From contig NZ_CP031320.1 of the NCBI RefSeq assembly GCF_003355155.1, forward strand, positions 5,819,367-5,883,366: a DNA stretch of 64,000 bases, written 5' to 3'. Shown one piece after another: positions 52,894-61,120 of this stretch. The notes below the pieces were generated by a model. It did no database searches and had not been told where the DNA came from. It saw only the letters and a program-made list of their open reading frames with translations. The translations under genes and the position numbers were made by a program. The stretch's first letter is position 1. Every line of letters starts with the position of its first letter. Source of the DNA: Streptomyces armeniacus (GTDB taxonomy: Bacteria > Actinomycetota > Actinomycetes > Streptomycetales > Streptomycetaceae).

Positions 52894-54568
52894 AAGGGCC
52901 GCGGCGGCGGGTGGCGTATGCCGCTGCCGCACCGATCAGGGCCAGGCCGCCCGCTCCGCCCAGCAGAGCCGCGACAGGCGTACCCGTACCGGTCGAGGCG
53001 AGGCTGCCCGAGCCGCCGGTGTCACCGCCGCCGACCGTTCCGGCCGACGACGACGAGCCGGACGAGCCGTCCGAGCCGGACGAGTCCGAGGAACCGGACG
53101 TACCGTCCGACCCACCGCCCGGAAGCTCCGCACCCTCGTCCAGCGCAACGGAGACGGTCACGGGATCAAGGGCGTCGCCCTTCTCGTAGAAGCCGCCGAA
53201 CGCCTTCGCGCCGTCGGCCGTCAGCGTCGCGGGCAGCTTGTCGAGGGTGACGATGTCCTCGTCCGGCGTGAGGGCGCCGTCGGGAACCGTGAGCGAGGCG
53301 ACCGTCAGGGCGTCGTACTCGCTCACTTCACCCGTCTTCCGGTCCTTGGCCGCCACGTCTGCGACCAGCGACCCCTCGGTGCCGTCGGTCTCCACGCGCA
53401 GCGCGGAGAACTTCAGGTCCAGGGCGTACTCCTGGCCCTGGCCCGACTCCTTGTGGGCGAGGAAGCGGACGGCGCCGTCGAAGTCCGCGTCGAGGGAGCC
53501 TGCGCCGGAGTCGAGGTCGCCGTTGCCGCCGGGGAAGCGGTAGCCGTCGCCGTTGTCCTGTGCGCCGCCGGAGAGTTCGACCTTGCCGCCGCCGATCGGG
53601 CCGGTGACATACGTACGGAAGGACTCCTTCACGCCCCAGTCCAGGTTGCCGTCGACGACCTCGCCGGACTCGGCGGTCGCGGGGTCGGCGGGGTCGGCGG
53701 GGTCGCTGCCCGAGCCCGTACCGGGGGCGGGGCCGGTGTCGGCGCCGGTGCCGCCTGACGCACCCGTACTGCCAGCGCCACCCGTACCGCCCGTACTGCC
53801 CGTGCCCGCCGAGCCGTTGCCGCTCTCGCCGCCACCACCGGCGGCACCCGTACCGCCCGTACCACTGGTTACGGGGCGCACCGCGAGCGTGGCGGGGTCG
53901 AGGTCGTCGCCCTCCTTGTAGAAGCCGTTGAACGCCTTCGCGCCCTCGGCCGTCAGCGTCGCGGGGACGTCCGCGAAGGTCATCTCGCCGCCCTCGCCCT
54001 GCCCGGGCTCGACCGCGGCCAGGTCGAGCGCGGCCACCTCGACGTCGTCGCTCGACGTACCGCCCGTGCTGACGTCGGCGGTGATCGTGCCCTGCCGCCC
54101 GTCGTCCGAGGTCACCTTGAGGTCGGCGAAGGCGAGATCCAACTGCCCGCCGTGCGCGGCGAAGCGGACGCTGCCCTCGAACGCGACGTCCACGCCGTGG
54201 CTGCCCGGGTCGTACGTGCCGGTGCCCGCGGTGAAGCGGAAGGTGCCGTCCGGGTTCTCTTCGGCGCCGTCGCCGACGGTGATGTCGCCGCCGCCGATCG
54301 GGCCGGTGACGTAGTCGCGGAACGACTTCTTGACGCCCCAGTCCAGGGTGCCGTCGGTCAGTTCGACGGCGGCGGGCGCCTGTGCGGCCGTACGGTCGCG
54401 GGCGCCGCCGCCGTCGTCGGCGGCGACGGCGGCGGCGGTCGCGGGCAGGGCGAGGAACGCGGTCGCGGCGAGAACGGTCGCGGTGGCGGCGGCGAGCGCC
54501 GCGCCGTGTACGGCGGGCCTGCCGGGACCGGCGGGCCTGGTGGGTCTGGTGCTCCTGGTGGCGGTCAT
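52874..54568 (-). CDS. HtaA-type heme-binding surface protein with LASTG sortase signal
   Basis: 564 residues. Signal peptide ~1-50. Two HtaA/CR domains (residues ~70-230 and ~305-480), each opening with LDWGVKKSFRDYVTGPIGGG or LDWGVKESFRTYVTGPIGGG and containing the GxYDPGSHGVDVAFEGSVRF-type strand; the Tyr/His in these modules bind heme in corynebacterial HtaA. A Gly/Ser/Thr spacer joins them. The C-terminus has LASTG (523-527), a hydrophobic stretch and RRR, fitting class E sortase anchoring. It overlaps the preceding gene by 4 bp. Confidence 0.92.
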   Translation of the reverse strand: MTATRSTRPTRPAGPGRPAVHGAALAAATATVLAATAFLALPATAAAVAADDGGGARDRTAAQAPAAVELTDGTLDWGVKKSFRDYVTGPIGGGDITVGDGAEENPDGTFRFTAGTGTYDPGSHGVDVAFEGSVRFAAHGGQLDLAFADLKVTSDDGRQGTITADVSTGGTSSDDVEVAALDLAAVEPGQGEGGEMTFADVPATLTAEGAKAFNGFYKEGDDLDPATLAVRPVTSGTGGTGAAGGGGESGNGSAGTGSTGGTGGAGSTGASGGTGADTGPAPGTGSGSDPADPADPATAESGEVVDGNLDWGVKESFRTYVTGPIGGGKVELSGGAQDNGDGYRFPGGNGDLDSGAGSLDADFDGAVRFLAHKESGQGQEYALDLKFSALRVETDGTEGSLVADVAAKDRKTGEVSEYDALTVASLTVPDGALTPDEDIVTLDKLPATLTADGAKAFGGFYEKGDALDPVTVSVALDEGAELPGGGSDGTSGSSDSSGSDGSSGSSSSAGTVGGGDTGGSGSLASTGTGTPVAALLGGAGGLALIGAAAAYATRRRGPSSPSGV

Positions 54569-56052
54569 TCGGGCTGCTGCTCCTTGGAGTTGGCTGCTGA
54601 GTCGCGATCGGGATCGGGATGGGTTACGGACGTGGGGACCGCGGCCGCCGTACGGACATGGCGCCGGCCGCGCAGGTACCAGAAGACGCCGCCGAGGACC
54701 GCCAGCGAGGCGGCGGTGAGCGCGACCGGCAGCGCGGCCCCGGACCCGGACGCGGCGGTCTCGGCCGTGCCCGCGTCCGGGTCCGCCGCGGCCGGGCGCG
54801 CGGAAACCGAAGCGGACGGGGAAGCGGAAGCGGACGGGGCGGTGCCGATGTCGGGCAGCGCGGGCAGTTCGGCGTCCTCGGTCAGGGCGACGGCGAGGGA
54901 CACGGGCGCCATGTCGGTGCCCTTCGCGTAAACGCCGCCGAAGAACTCCGCGCCGTCCGCGGTGAGTTCGGCCGGTGCCTCGGTGACGCGGAGCAGGCCG
55001 TCGCGTGCCGCGCCGGGCTTCAGCGCCTTCACCGGGAAGGTCACCAGCGGTGTGCCGTCCGCGGACAGCGTGCCGCTCCGGTCCCGTACCCGTACGGACA
55101 CCCCGCTCAGGGCCGTGTCCAGGTGCTTGCCGGTGAACCGGACGGTGCCGCCGAACTCCGCGTCCAGTTCGCCCTTGGCCAGGTCGTAGCGGCCGGTGCC
55201 GGCGGGGAAGCGGTAGGCGGCGCCGCCGTCCCGCGCCCCTCCCGAGAGCTGCCAGCGGCCCCTGGCGACCGGCCCGGTGACGTACTCGCGGAACGTGCGC
55301 CGCACGCCCCAGTCGACGGCGGCGTCCGTGAACTTCCCCCGTACGGCGGCCTGTCGCGGCGAGCCGGAGGCACCGCCCTCGTCGTCACCCGCGCCGCCCG
55401 GCGTACGGCCCGCGCCGCCCGCCGCCCGTACGTCCGCCGACAGGCTCACCGGGTCGAGCGCCGTGCCCGCCGGGTAGTAGCCCGCGAACGACTCGGCGCC
55501 CTCGGCGGTCAGCTTGGCGGGCACGTTGGCGAGGGTGAGGGGCGTGCCGCCGCCGCGCATGTCGACACCGGACAGGTCGAGCGAGGCCAGCGGCACCTGC
55601 CTGCTCTCGGTGACCTTCCCGGACCCCTTCGCCCTGCTGCGCAGGTCGGCACGGAGCGAGCCCGAACCGCCCGCGGTGACGCGGACGGTGGGGTTGCTGA
55701 TCGTGAGGTCCAGCTCCTTCGTGCCGTCTGGCTTCGGATGCCCGGTGAACCGCACGCCGCCCCGGAAGCCCGCCTGCAACGCGCCGTCCGCCGGGTCGTA
55801 CGAACCGGAAGCCGAGTGGAACCGGAACTGGCTTTCCCCGGCCGTGCTCGCTCCCCCGCGGAGGGTCCAGCCGCCCTCGGCGACAGGCCCGGTGACGTAG
55901 CGCTGGAACGACGCCTTGACGCTCCAGTCGAGCCGACCGCCGGCGACCGTACGGTCCGCCGCCCGCGCGCCGTCGGCCGGGAGCAGCGCGACGGCGAGCA
56001 CCGCCGCGGGCAGTGCGGCGGCGAGCACGCGGAGGGTTCTGAACGCGGACAC
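54565..56052 (-). CDS. HtaA-type heme-binding protein, membrane-anchored
   Basis: 495 residues. Signal peptide ~1-31. Two HtaA domains: LDWSVKASFQRYVTGPVAEG (~40) and VDWGVRRTFREYVTGPVARG (~245), with the conserved Tyr and RFTGH/RFTGK strands. The C-terminal helix ALPVALTAASLAVLGGVFWY plus RGRR forms a membrane anchor; no LPxTG or LAxTG motif is visible before it. First gene of the operon, reading away from hmuT, with an iron box in the shared promoter. It probably passes heme to HmuT. Confidence 0.92.
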   Translation of the reverse strand: MSAFRTLRVLAAALPAAVLAVALLPADGARAADRTVAGGRLDWSVKASFQRYVTGPVAEGGWTLRGGASTAGESQFRFHSASGSYDPADGALQAGFRGGVRFTGHPKPDGTKELDLTISNPTVRVTAGGSGSLRADLRSRAKGSGKVTESRQVPLASLDLSGVDMRGGGTPLTLANVPAKLTAEGAESFAGYYPAGTALDPVSLSADVRAAGGAGRTPGGAGDDEGGASGSPRQAAVRGKFTDAAVDWGVRRTFREYVTGPVARGRWQLSGGARDGGAAYRFPAGTGRYDLAKGELDAEFGGTVRFTGKHLDTALSGVSVRVRDRSGTLSADGTPLVTFPVKALKPGAARDGLLRVTEAPAELTADGAEFFGGVYAKGTDMAPVSLAVALTEDAELPALPDIGTAPSASASPSASVSARPAAADPDAGTAETAASGSGAALPVALTAASLAVLGGVFWYLRGRRHVRTAAAVPTSVTHPDPDRDSAANSKEQQPE

Positions 56053-56100
56053 AGCGGACCTCCCTGGGCAGACCAGGCTGGGCAGATCAAGACTGGAAAC

Positions 56101-56119
56101 AAAGGTAAGGCTAACCTAA
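56101..56119. promoter_or_regulatory. Iron box between htaA and hmuT
   Basis: The 19-bp site ending AAGGCTAACCTAA matches the DtxR/IdeR/DmdR consensus at about 16 of 19 positions. It lies between divergent htaA and hmuT starts, so both arms would be repressed by iron-loaded regulator. Confidence 0.85.
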
Positions 56120-56168
56120 GCTATCCCCGGTCCCGCTGGAACCCCCTCCCCCTGGAAGGCAGTGCGCC

Positions 56169-57299
56169 GTGCGTCAACCACCGCGTGTCCTGGGCGTGTT
56201 GGCCGCCCTGCTCAGTTCCGCCCTCGTCCTCACCGCGTGCGGCGGCACGGGCGGCGCGGACGCGGGCGGCGAGCCCGCGCGCGCCAAGGCGTCCGCTCGC
56301 GCCGACCGGGCCGAGCCGCTGACCGGGCCCGCGCCGAACCCGCGCCTGCCGGTCACGGTCGGCACGGCGAAGCCGGGCGGCAGCGGCGGCAGCAAGGGCG
56401 GCGGCAGCGGCGGCAGTTCAGACGACGGCGGCAGCGTGACCGTCGAGAGCGCCGAACGGATCGTGCCCCTCTCCGGCTCGCTCTCCGAGATCGTCTTCTC
56501 CCTCGGCCTCGGCGACCGGGTCGTGGCACGGGACGTGTCGGCCACTTTCGAACAGGCGGCGAAACTGCCGCTGGTGACCCGCGGGCACGACGTCTCCGCC
56601 GAGGGCGTGCTCGCGCTCAAGCCGACGGTCGTCCTGGCCGAGACCACCACCGGCCCCGACGAGGCTGTACGGCAGCTGCGGGACGCGGGCGTGCCGGTCG
56701 TCGTGGTCGCCGCCGCACGGGAGTTGGACGATGTCGGCACGCGTATCGACATGGTCGCCGCCGCCCTCGGGGTGACGAAGGCGGGCGACCGGCTCCGTAC
56801 GCGCACCGAGCAGCGGATCGCGAAGGCCCGCCAGGACATCCCCGGCGGCAACGGCGGCAACGGCGGCAATGACCACAGCGGCGACAGCGGCGGCGACGGG
56901 CAGGGCACGGACGGAAAGCCGCGCGTCGCGTTCCTCTATCTGCGCGGCACGGCGTCCGTCTACCTGCTGGGCGGGGCGGGTTCGGGCGCGAGTTCGCTCA
57001 TCGAGGCGGCGGGCGGCGTGGACGCGGGCAAGGAGTCGGGGCTGCGCAAGGACTTCACGGCGCTCACCAGCGAGGCGCTGGTCAAGGCCGCGCCCGACGT
57101 GATCCTGGTGATGGCCAAGGGCCTGGAGTCCGTCGGCGGTGTGGACGGCCTGGTGCAGGTCCCGGGCGTCGCGCAGACCCCGGCGGGCATGGACCGCCGC
57201 GTCGCGAGCGTCGACGACGGCGTGCTGCTCAGCTACGGGCCGCGTACGGACCGGGTGCTGCGCGCGCTGGTACGGCAGTTCCACGAGGGAGCCGGGTGA
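56169..57299 (+). CDS. hmuT: Heme ABC transporter substrate-binding lipoprotein
   Basis: 376 residues. Lipobox LTAC with Cys 24. After a Gly/Ser linker the class III binding-protein fold begins (ERIVPLSGSLSEIVFSLGLG, DRVVARDVSATF, VSAEGVLALKPTVVLAETTT). A second Gly-rich insert (GGNGGNGGN, ~222-250) divides the lobes. ALVKAAPDVILVMAKGLESV and GPRTDRVLRAL end it. It binds heme outside the membrane. A GTGA overlap links it to the permease. Confidence 0.92.
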   Translation: MRQPPRVLGVLAALLSSALVLTACGGTGGADAGGEPARAKASARADRAEPLTGPAPNPRLPVTVGTAKPGGSGGSKGGGSGGSSDDGGSVTVESAERIVPLSGSLSEIVFSLGLGDRVVARDVSATFEQAAKLPLVTRGHDVSAEGVLALKPTVVLAETTTGPDEAVRQLRDAGVPVVVVAAARELDDVGTRIDMVAAALGVTKAGDRLRTRTEQRIAKARQDIPGGNGGNGGNDHSGDSGGDGQGTDGKPRVAFLYLRGTASVYLLGGAGSGASSLIEAAGGVDAGKESGLRKDFTALTSEALVKAAPDVILVMAKGLESVGGVDGLVQVPGVAQTPAGMDRRVASVDDGVLLSYGPRTDRVLRALVRQFHEGAG

Positions 57300-58450
57300 C
57301 CGCGGAAGCCGGTGCGGCGGCCGTGACCGAGGACGGCGAGACACACGACGAGGCCACCGCCCCGGCGCGTGCGCCGAGCCCGACCCCGGACCCGCACCGC
57401 ACCCGCACCCGCACCCGCCCGCGCCGCGCCCGTACGGCCCTGCTCACCGCCGTACTCGCCGCCGCGCTCGCCGTCCTGGCACTCCTGTCCGTCGGCAGCG
57501 GCGCGTACGGCATCCCGCTCTCCGACGTCCTCGGCTCCCTCGCCCACCGGGCCGGGCTCGGGGGCGCGCCGCTCGACCGGGTCGGCGAGAGCGTGCTGTG
57601 GAACGTGCGCCTCCCGCGCGTCGTGCTCGGGCTGCTCGTCGGGGCGTCGCTGGGCTGCGCCGGCGCGCTGATGCAGGGCATGTTCGGCAATCCGCTCGCC
57701 GAGCCGGGCGTCATCGGCATCTCGTCGGGCGCGGCGGTCGGCGCGGTCGCGTCGATCGCGTTCGGGCTCGGCTTCCTCGGCAACTGGACGGTCACCGTGT
57801 GCGCGTTCGCCGCCGGGCTCGCCACGGTGCTGCTCGTGTACGTGCTGTCGCGGTCCGGCGGCCGTACGGAGGTCGTCACGCTCATTCTCACCGGCATCGC
57901 CGTGAACGCCTTCGCGGGCGCCCTCATCGGCCTGTTCCTCTTCTTCGCCGACAACGCGGCGCTCACCCAGATCACGTTCTGGCAGCTCGGTTCCCTGGCG
58001 CAGGCCACCTGGGCCAAGGTGCTGGCCGTGCTGCCGTGCGCGCTGGCGGGGCTGTGCGTGGCGCCGCTGTACGCGCGGCGGCTGGATCTGCTGGCGCTCG
58101 GCGAGCGGCCCGCGCGCCATCTGGGCGTGGACGTCGAGCGGTTGCGGATCGTACTGGTGCTGGTGGTCGCGCTGCTCACGGCGGCGGCCGTGGCAGTGGC
58201 CGGGATCATCACGTTCGTCGGGCTGGTGATTCCGCATCTGCTGCGGATGGCCGCGGGCCCCGGCCACCGCTTCCTGGTGCCGGGCAGCGCGCTCGGCGGC
58301 GCGGTGGTGCTGGTGGCCGCCGACCTGGCGGCCCGCACGGTCGTGGCGCCGGCGGAGCTGCCGCTGGGCGTGCTGACGGCGCTGATCGGCTCGCCGTTCT
58401 TCTTCTGGCTGCTGCGCAGGACGCGGCGGCGGCAGGGAGGCTGGGCGTGA
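57296..58450 (+). CDS. hmuU: Heme ABC transporter permease (FecCD family)
   Basis: 384 residues, about nine helices after a hydrophilic N-terminus (~45 residues). FecCD motifs: LWNVRLPRVVLGLLVGASLG, ALMQGMFGNPLAEPGVIGIS, LILTGIAVNAFAGALIGLFL and GIITFVGLVIPHLLRMAAGP. It overlaps both hmuT and hmuV by 4 bp. Confidence 0.94.
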   Translation: MTAEAGAAAVTEDGETHDEATAPARAPSPTPDPHRTRTRTRPRRARTALLTAVLAAALAVLALLSVGSGAYGIPLSDVLGSLAHRAGLGGAPLDRVGESVLWNVRLPRVVLGLLVGASLGCAGALMQGMFGNPLAEPGVIGISSGAAVGAVASIAFGLGFLGNWTVTVCAFAAGLATVLLVYVLSRSGGRTEVVTLILTGIAVNAFAGALIGLFLFFADNAALTQITFWQLGSLAQATWAKVLAVLPCALAGLCVAPLYARRLDLLALGERPARHLGVDVERLRIVLVLVVALLTAAAVAVAGIITFVGLVIPHLLRMAAGPGHRFLVPGSALGGAVVLVAADLAARTVVAPAELPLGVLTALIGSPFFFWLLRRTRRRQGGWA

Positions 58451-59325
58451 ACGGGCCGTACCGCAGGCGGCTGCGTGCCGTACGGGTGTGGGGCGCGGCG
58501 GGGCGTGCGCTGCCGGAGGCGGCCCGTACGGGTACGACGGTCGCCGCGGCGCGCGGGCTCTCCGTACGGATCGGCTCCCGTACGGTGCTCAACGGCGTCG
58601 ATCTGGCGCTGTCCGCAGGCGAGTTGCTCGCCCTCGTCGGGCCGAACGGCGCGGGCAAGTCCACGCTCCTCGGGGCGCTCGCCGGGGACTTCGCGCCCGG
58701 CGCGGGCGAGGTGCGCCTCGGTGGCCGCCGCTGCGCCGACTGGTCGGCGCCCGAACTCGCCCTGCGCCGCGCGGTGCTGCCGCAGGCCGCCGAGCTGGCC
58801 TTCCCGTTCACGGTCGAGGAGGTCGTACGGATGGGCCGGGCGCCGTGGGCCGGCACGGACGCCGAGGACGAGGACGACGAGGCGGTGGCCGCCGCCATGG
58901 CCGACACGGAGGTCGCGGACTTCGCCGCCCGCCCGTTCTCCGCGCTGTCCGGCGGCGAGCGGGCCCGCGTCGCGCTCGCCCGCGTTCTAGCGCAGCGCGC
59001 GCCCGTACTGCTGCTGGACGAGCCGACCGCCGCGCTGGACCTGCGCCATCAGGAGCTGGTGCTGCGGCTGTGCCGGGCGCGGGCGGCGGCGGGCACGGCG
59101 GTGGCGGTGGTGCTGCACGACCTCGGGTTGGCGGCGGCGTACGCGGACCGGGCGGCGGTGCTGGACGAGGGGCGGATCGCGCTGGAGGGGCCGCCGGACG
59201 GGGTGTTCACGGCGGAGGCGCTCTCGCGGATCTACGAGCAGCCGGTGGAGATCGTCCAACATCCGCGTACGGGCGCCCGCCTGGTGCTGCCCGTGCGCGG
59301 CGCGCGGAGTGCGCGGGGCGCGTGA
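58447..59325 (+). CDS. hmuV: Heme ABC transporter ATP-binding protein
   Basis: 292 residues. Walker A GPNGAGKSTLLGAL, Q-loop near LPQAAELAFPFTVEEVVRMG, signature LSGGERARVALARVLAQ, Walker B VLLLDEPTAALDLRHQ, and H-loop VLHDLGLAAAYAD. The VRMGRAPW segment is typical of HmuV. The GTG start overlaps the hmuU stop. An N-terminal ~35-residue Arg-rich extension is unusual but short. Confidence 0.94.
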   Translation: MNGPYRRRLRAVRVWGAAGRALPEAARTGTTVAAARGLSVRIGSRTVLNGVDLALSAGELLALVGPNGAGKSTLLGALAGDFAPGAGEVRLGGRRCADWSAPELALRRAVLPQAAELAFPFTVEEVVRMGRAPWAGTDAEDEDDEAVAAAMADTEVADFAARPFSALSGGERARVALARVLAQRAPVLLLDEPTAALDLRHQELVLRLCRARAAAGTAVAVVLHDLGLAAAYADRAAVLDEGRIALEGPPDGVFTAEALSRIYEQPVEIVQHPRTGARLVLPVRGARSARGA

Positions 59326-59389
59326 CGCGCGGACGGCGCGCGGTGGCCTCCGGGGCGCGCTGGGCGGTGCGCCCCGCCCGGCGATGACC

Positions 59390-59408
59390 CTCGGTGAGGC
59401 TCACCGGA
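59390..59408 (+). promoter_or_regulatory. Iron-box-like palindrome in 59326-59716 intergenic region
   Basis: CTCGGTGAGGCTCACCGGA matches the DmdR1/IdeR consensus at about 14 of 19 positions, and CGGTGAG-n1-CTCACCG is a perfect inverted repeat. It is 65 bp after hmuV and ~310 bp before the small zinc-ribbon gene. The rest of the 391-bp gap shows no gene. Confidence 0.5.
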
Positions 59409-59716
59409 ATGGTTGCCTCATGTGCAACACCGCAGCTCGGCGCGGCGCTGTAGAGCTGTACGCCATTTCCACCGCCGCACCGTTTCGGCGCGTTGTGACT
59501 CCCCGGTCACAGGGCGCCGCGCGGACTCGGCGACCGACGCGAGGCGTCGGTCCGGGGCGCGGCCGGGACAGCGAGGAGCCCGACGATGCACGACGCCGGC
59601 CAGCACCCCGTACCACCGCGGCGGCACCGCTCACGCCGTCACGGGGGACGGCACGGACCCGACGGGCGGGAGCGGCGGGACGCCCGGACGGCCCGGAGAC
59701 GCCGGGGGGCCGCGGC

Positions 59717-59899
59717 ATGAGCGACCAGTTAACGCTGCGGCTGTGCCGCTGGTGCGGGCGGCTGTCCGTGCCGGAACGCACCGCACACGGCGGCGCGTAC
59801 GTCTGCGGCACCTGCCGGAAGCGCGGCGGCACCGAGCAGTTGGCGCCACCGCGCCCGCACGCGGCCGTACACGCCGCACACACGGCTCCGTCCCGCTGA
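59717..59899 (+). CDS. Small zinc-ribbon protein with a TTA leucine codon
   Basis: 60 residues. CRWCGRLSVP and YVCGTCRKRG give two CxxC knuckles, a likely zinc ribbon. Codon 5 is TTA (59729-59731), the rare leucine codon read by the bldA tRNA, so translation may be restricted to late growth. The tail is Ala/His/Pro-rich. GGGGGGCC lies upstream. The role is unknown; it might bind nucleic acid or a protein partner. Confidence 0.7.
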   Translation: MSDQLTLRLCRWCGRLSVPERTAHGGAYVCGTCRKRGGTEQLAPPRPHAAVHAAHTAPSR

Positions 59900-59965
59900 G
59901 AGAGCTCCAGGGCGCACCCCGTGCCGTCCTCCGTGCTGCGATGCTGGCCGTATGAGGGCACACGC

Positions 59966-60931
59966 ATGAAGGCACACGAACGCGTCCGGCTCGGCCGTAC
60001 GGACCTGTCGGTGACGCGCCTCGGACTCGGACTCGCCTCCATCGGCGGCCTGTTCACGCCCGTGCCCGGGGCGCAGGCGCGCGCCACCGTCGACCGGGCC
60101 TGGGAGCTGGGGCTCCGCTTCTTCGACACGGCGCCCGTGTACGGCTACGGCCGGTCCGAGGCCCGCGCCGGGCGTGCGCTCCGGGCGCGTCCGCGCGCGG
60201 AGTACGTGCTGTGCACCAAGGTCGGCAGGCTGATCGAGCCCGGCGGCACGGACACGCAGCCCGTCTGGGCCGATCCGCCGCCTGGCGTCGGGCCGCGCCG
60301 CGACCACTCGTACGACGCCGCGCACCGCTCCGTGGTCGAGAGCCTGGACCGGCTCGGCCTGGACCGGATCGACGTGCTGCACGTCCACGACCCGGACGAG
60401 GACTACCCCACCGCGCTCCACGGCGCCTACCCCGCCCTGGCCGAGCTGCGCGAACGCGGCGCCGTCGGCGCCGTGTCCCTCGGCGTCAACCACGCCGACG
60501 TCGCCGCCCGCTTCCTCCGCGAGGCGCCAGCGCCGGGCCCCGACTGCGTGCTGCTGGCGGGCCGTTACGGGCTGCTCGACCAGTCGGGGCTGGCGGATCT
60601 GCTGCCGCTCTGCGCGGAGCGCGGCGTCGCCGTCATCGCGGCGGGCGTCTTCCAGGGCGGGCTGCTGACGGACGCGGACTCGCGCGACGAACGCGTGCAC
60701 GCGCTGCGGGCGGTCTGCGCGCGGTACGGGGTGTCGCCGCTCGCCGCCGCGCTGCAGTTCCCTCCGGCGCACCCGGCGGTCGCCACGACGCTGGTCGGCG
60801 CCCGTACGCCGGATGAAGTCGCCGCCAGCGTGGCGCACTTCGAACGTCCGGTGCCCACCGCGCTCTGGGCCGCGCTGAAGTCGGACGGGCTGCTGCGGGC
60901 GGACGCGCCGACGCCGTCGGCGGACGCCTGA
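59966..60931 (+). CDS. Aldo/keto reductase (D-threo-aldose/L-fucose dehydrogenase-like)
   Basis: 321 residues, TIM barrel. GRTDLSVTRLGLGLASIGGL, RAWELGLRFFDTAPVYGYGR (catalytic Asp/Tyr), EYVLCTKVGRLIEP (Lys), DRLGLDRIDVLHVHDPDEDY and VAVIAAGVFQGGLL follow AKR order and match the D-threo-aldose 1-dehydrogenase group, whose substrates include L-fucose. The GDP-fucose genes downstream fit a fucose context, but the pathways (use versus synthesis) differ. ATG 59966 has no strong site. Confidence 0.88.
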   Translation: MKAHERVRLGRTDLSVTRLGLGLASIGGLFTPVPGAQARATVDRAWELGLRFFDTAPVYGYGRSEARAGRALRARPRAEYVLCTKVGRLIEPGGTDTQPVWADPPPGVGPRRDHSYDAAHRSVVESLDRLGLDRIDVLHVHDPDEDYPTALHGAYPALAELRERGAVGAVSLGVNHADVAARFLREAPAPGPDCVLLAGRYGLLDQSGLADLLPLCAERGVAVIAAGVFQGGLLTDADSRDERVHALRAVCARYGVSPLAAALQFPPAHPAVATTLVGARTPDEVAASVAHFERPVPTALWAALKSDGLLRADAPTPSADA

Positions 60932-61120
60932 GACTTCCTGCGCGGTTTCGGCGGAATGGCTGGAAAGTATCGCCATGACTCCAACAAGTTGGACATCACA
61001 GCGAATTTTGAACAAACAGCGGTGGAACCCCTTCCGTATGACTTATGGTCGCTGACACACGGCACCCTGGGCTTGGGGAGGTTCAGTGCGCCGTTTGGGG
61101 TTGATGCATCTGGGGGGTTC

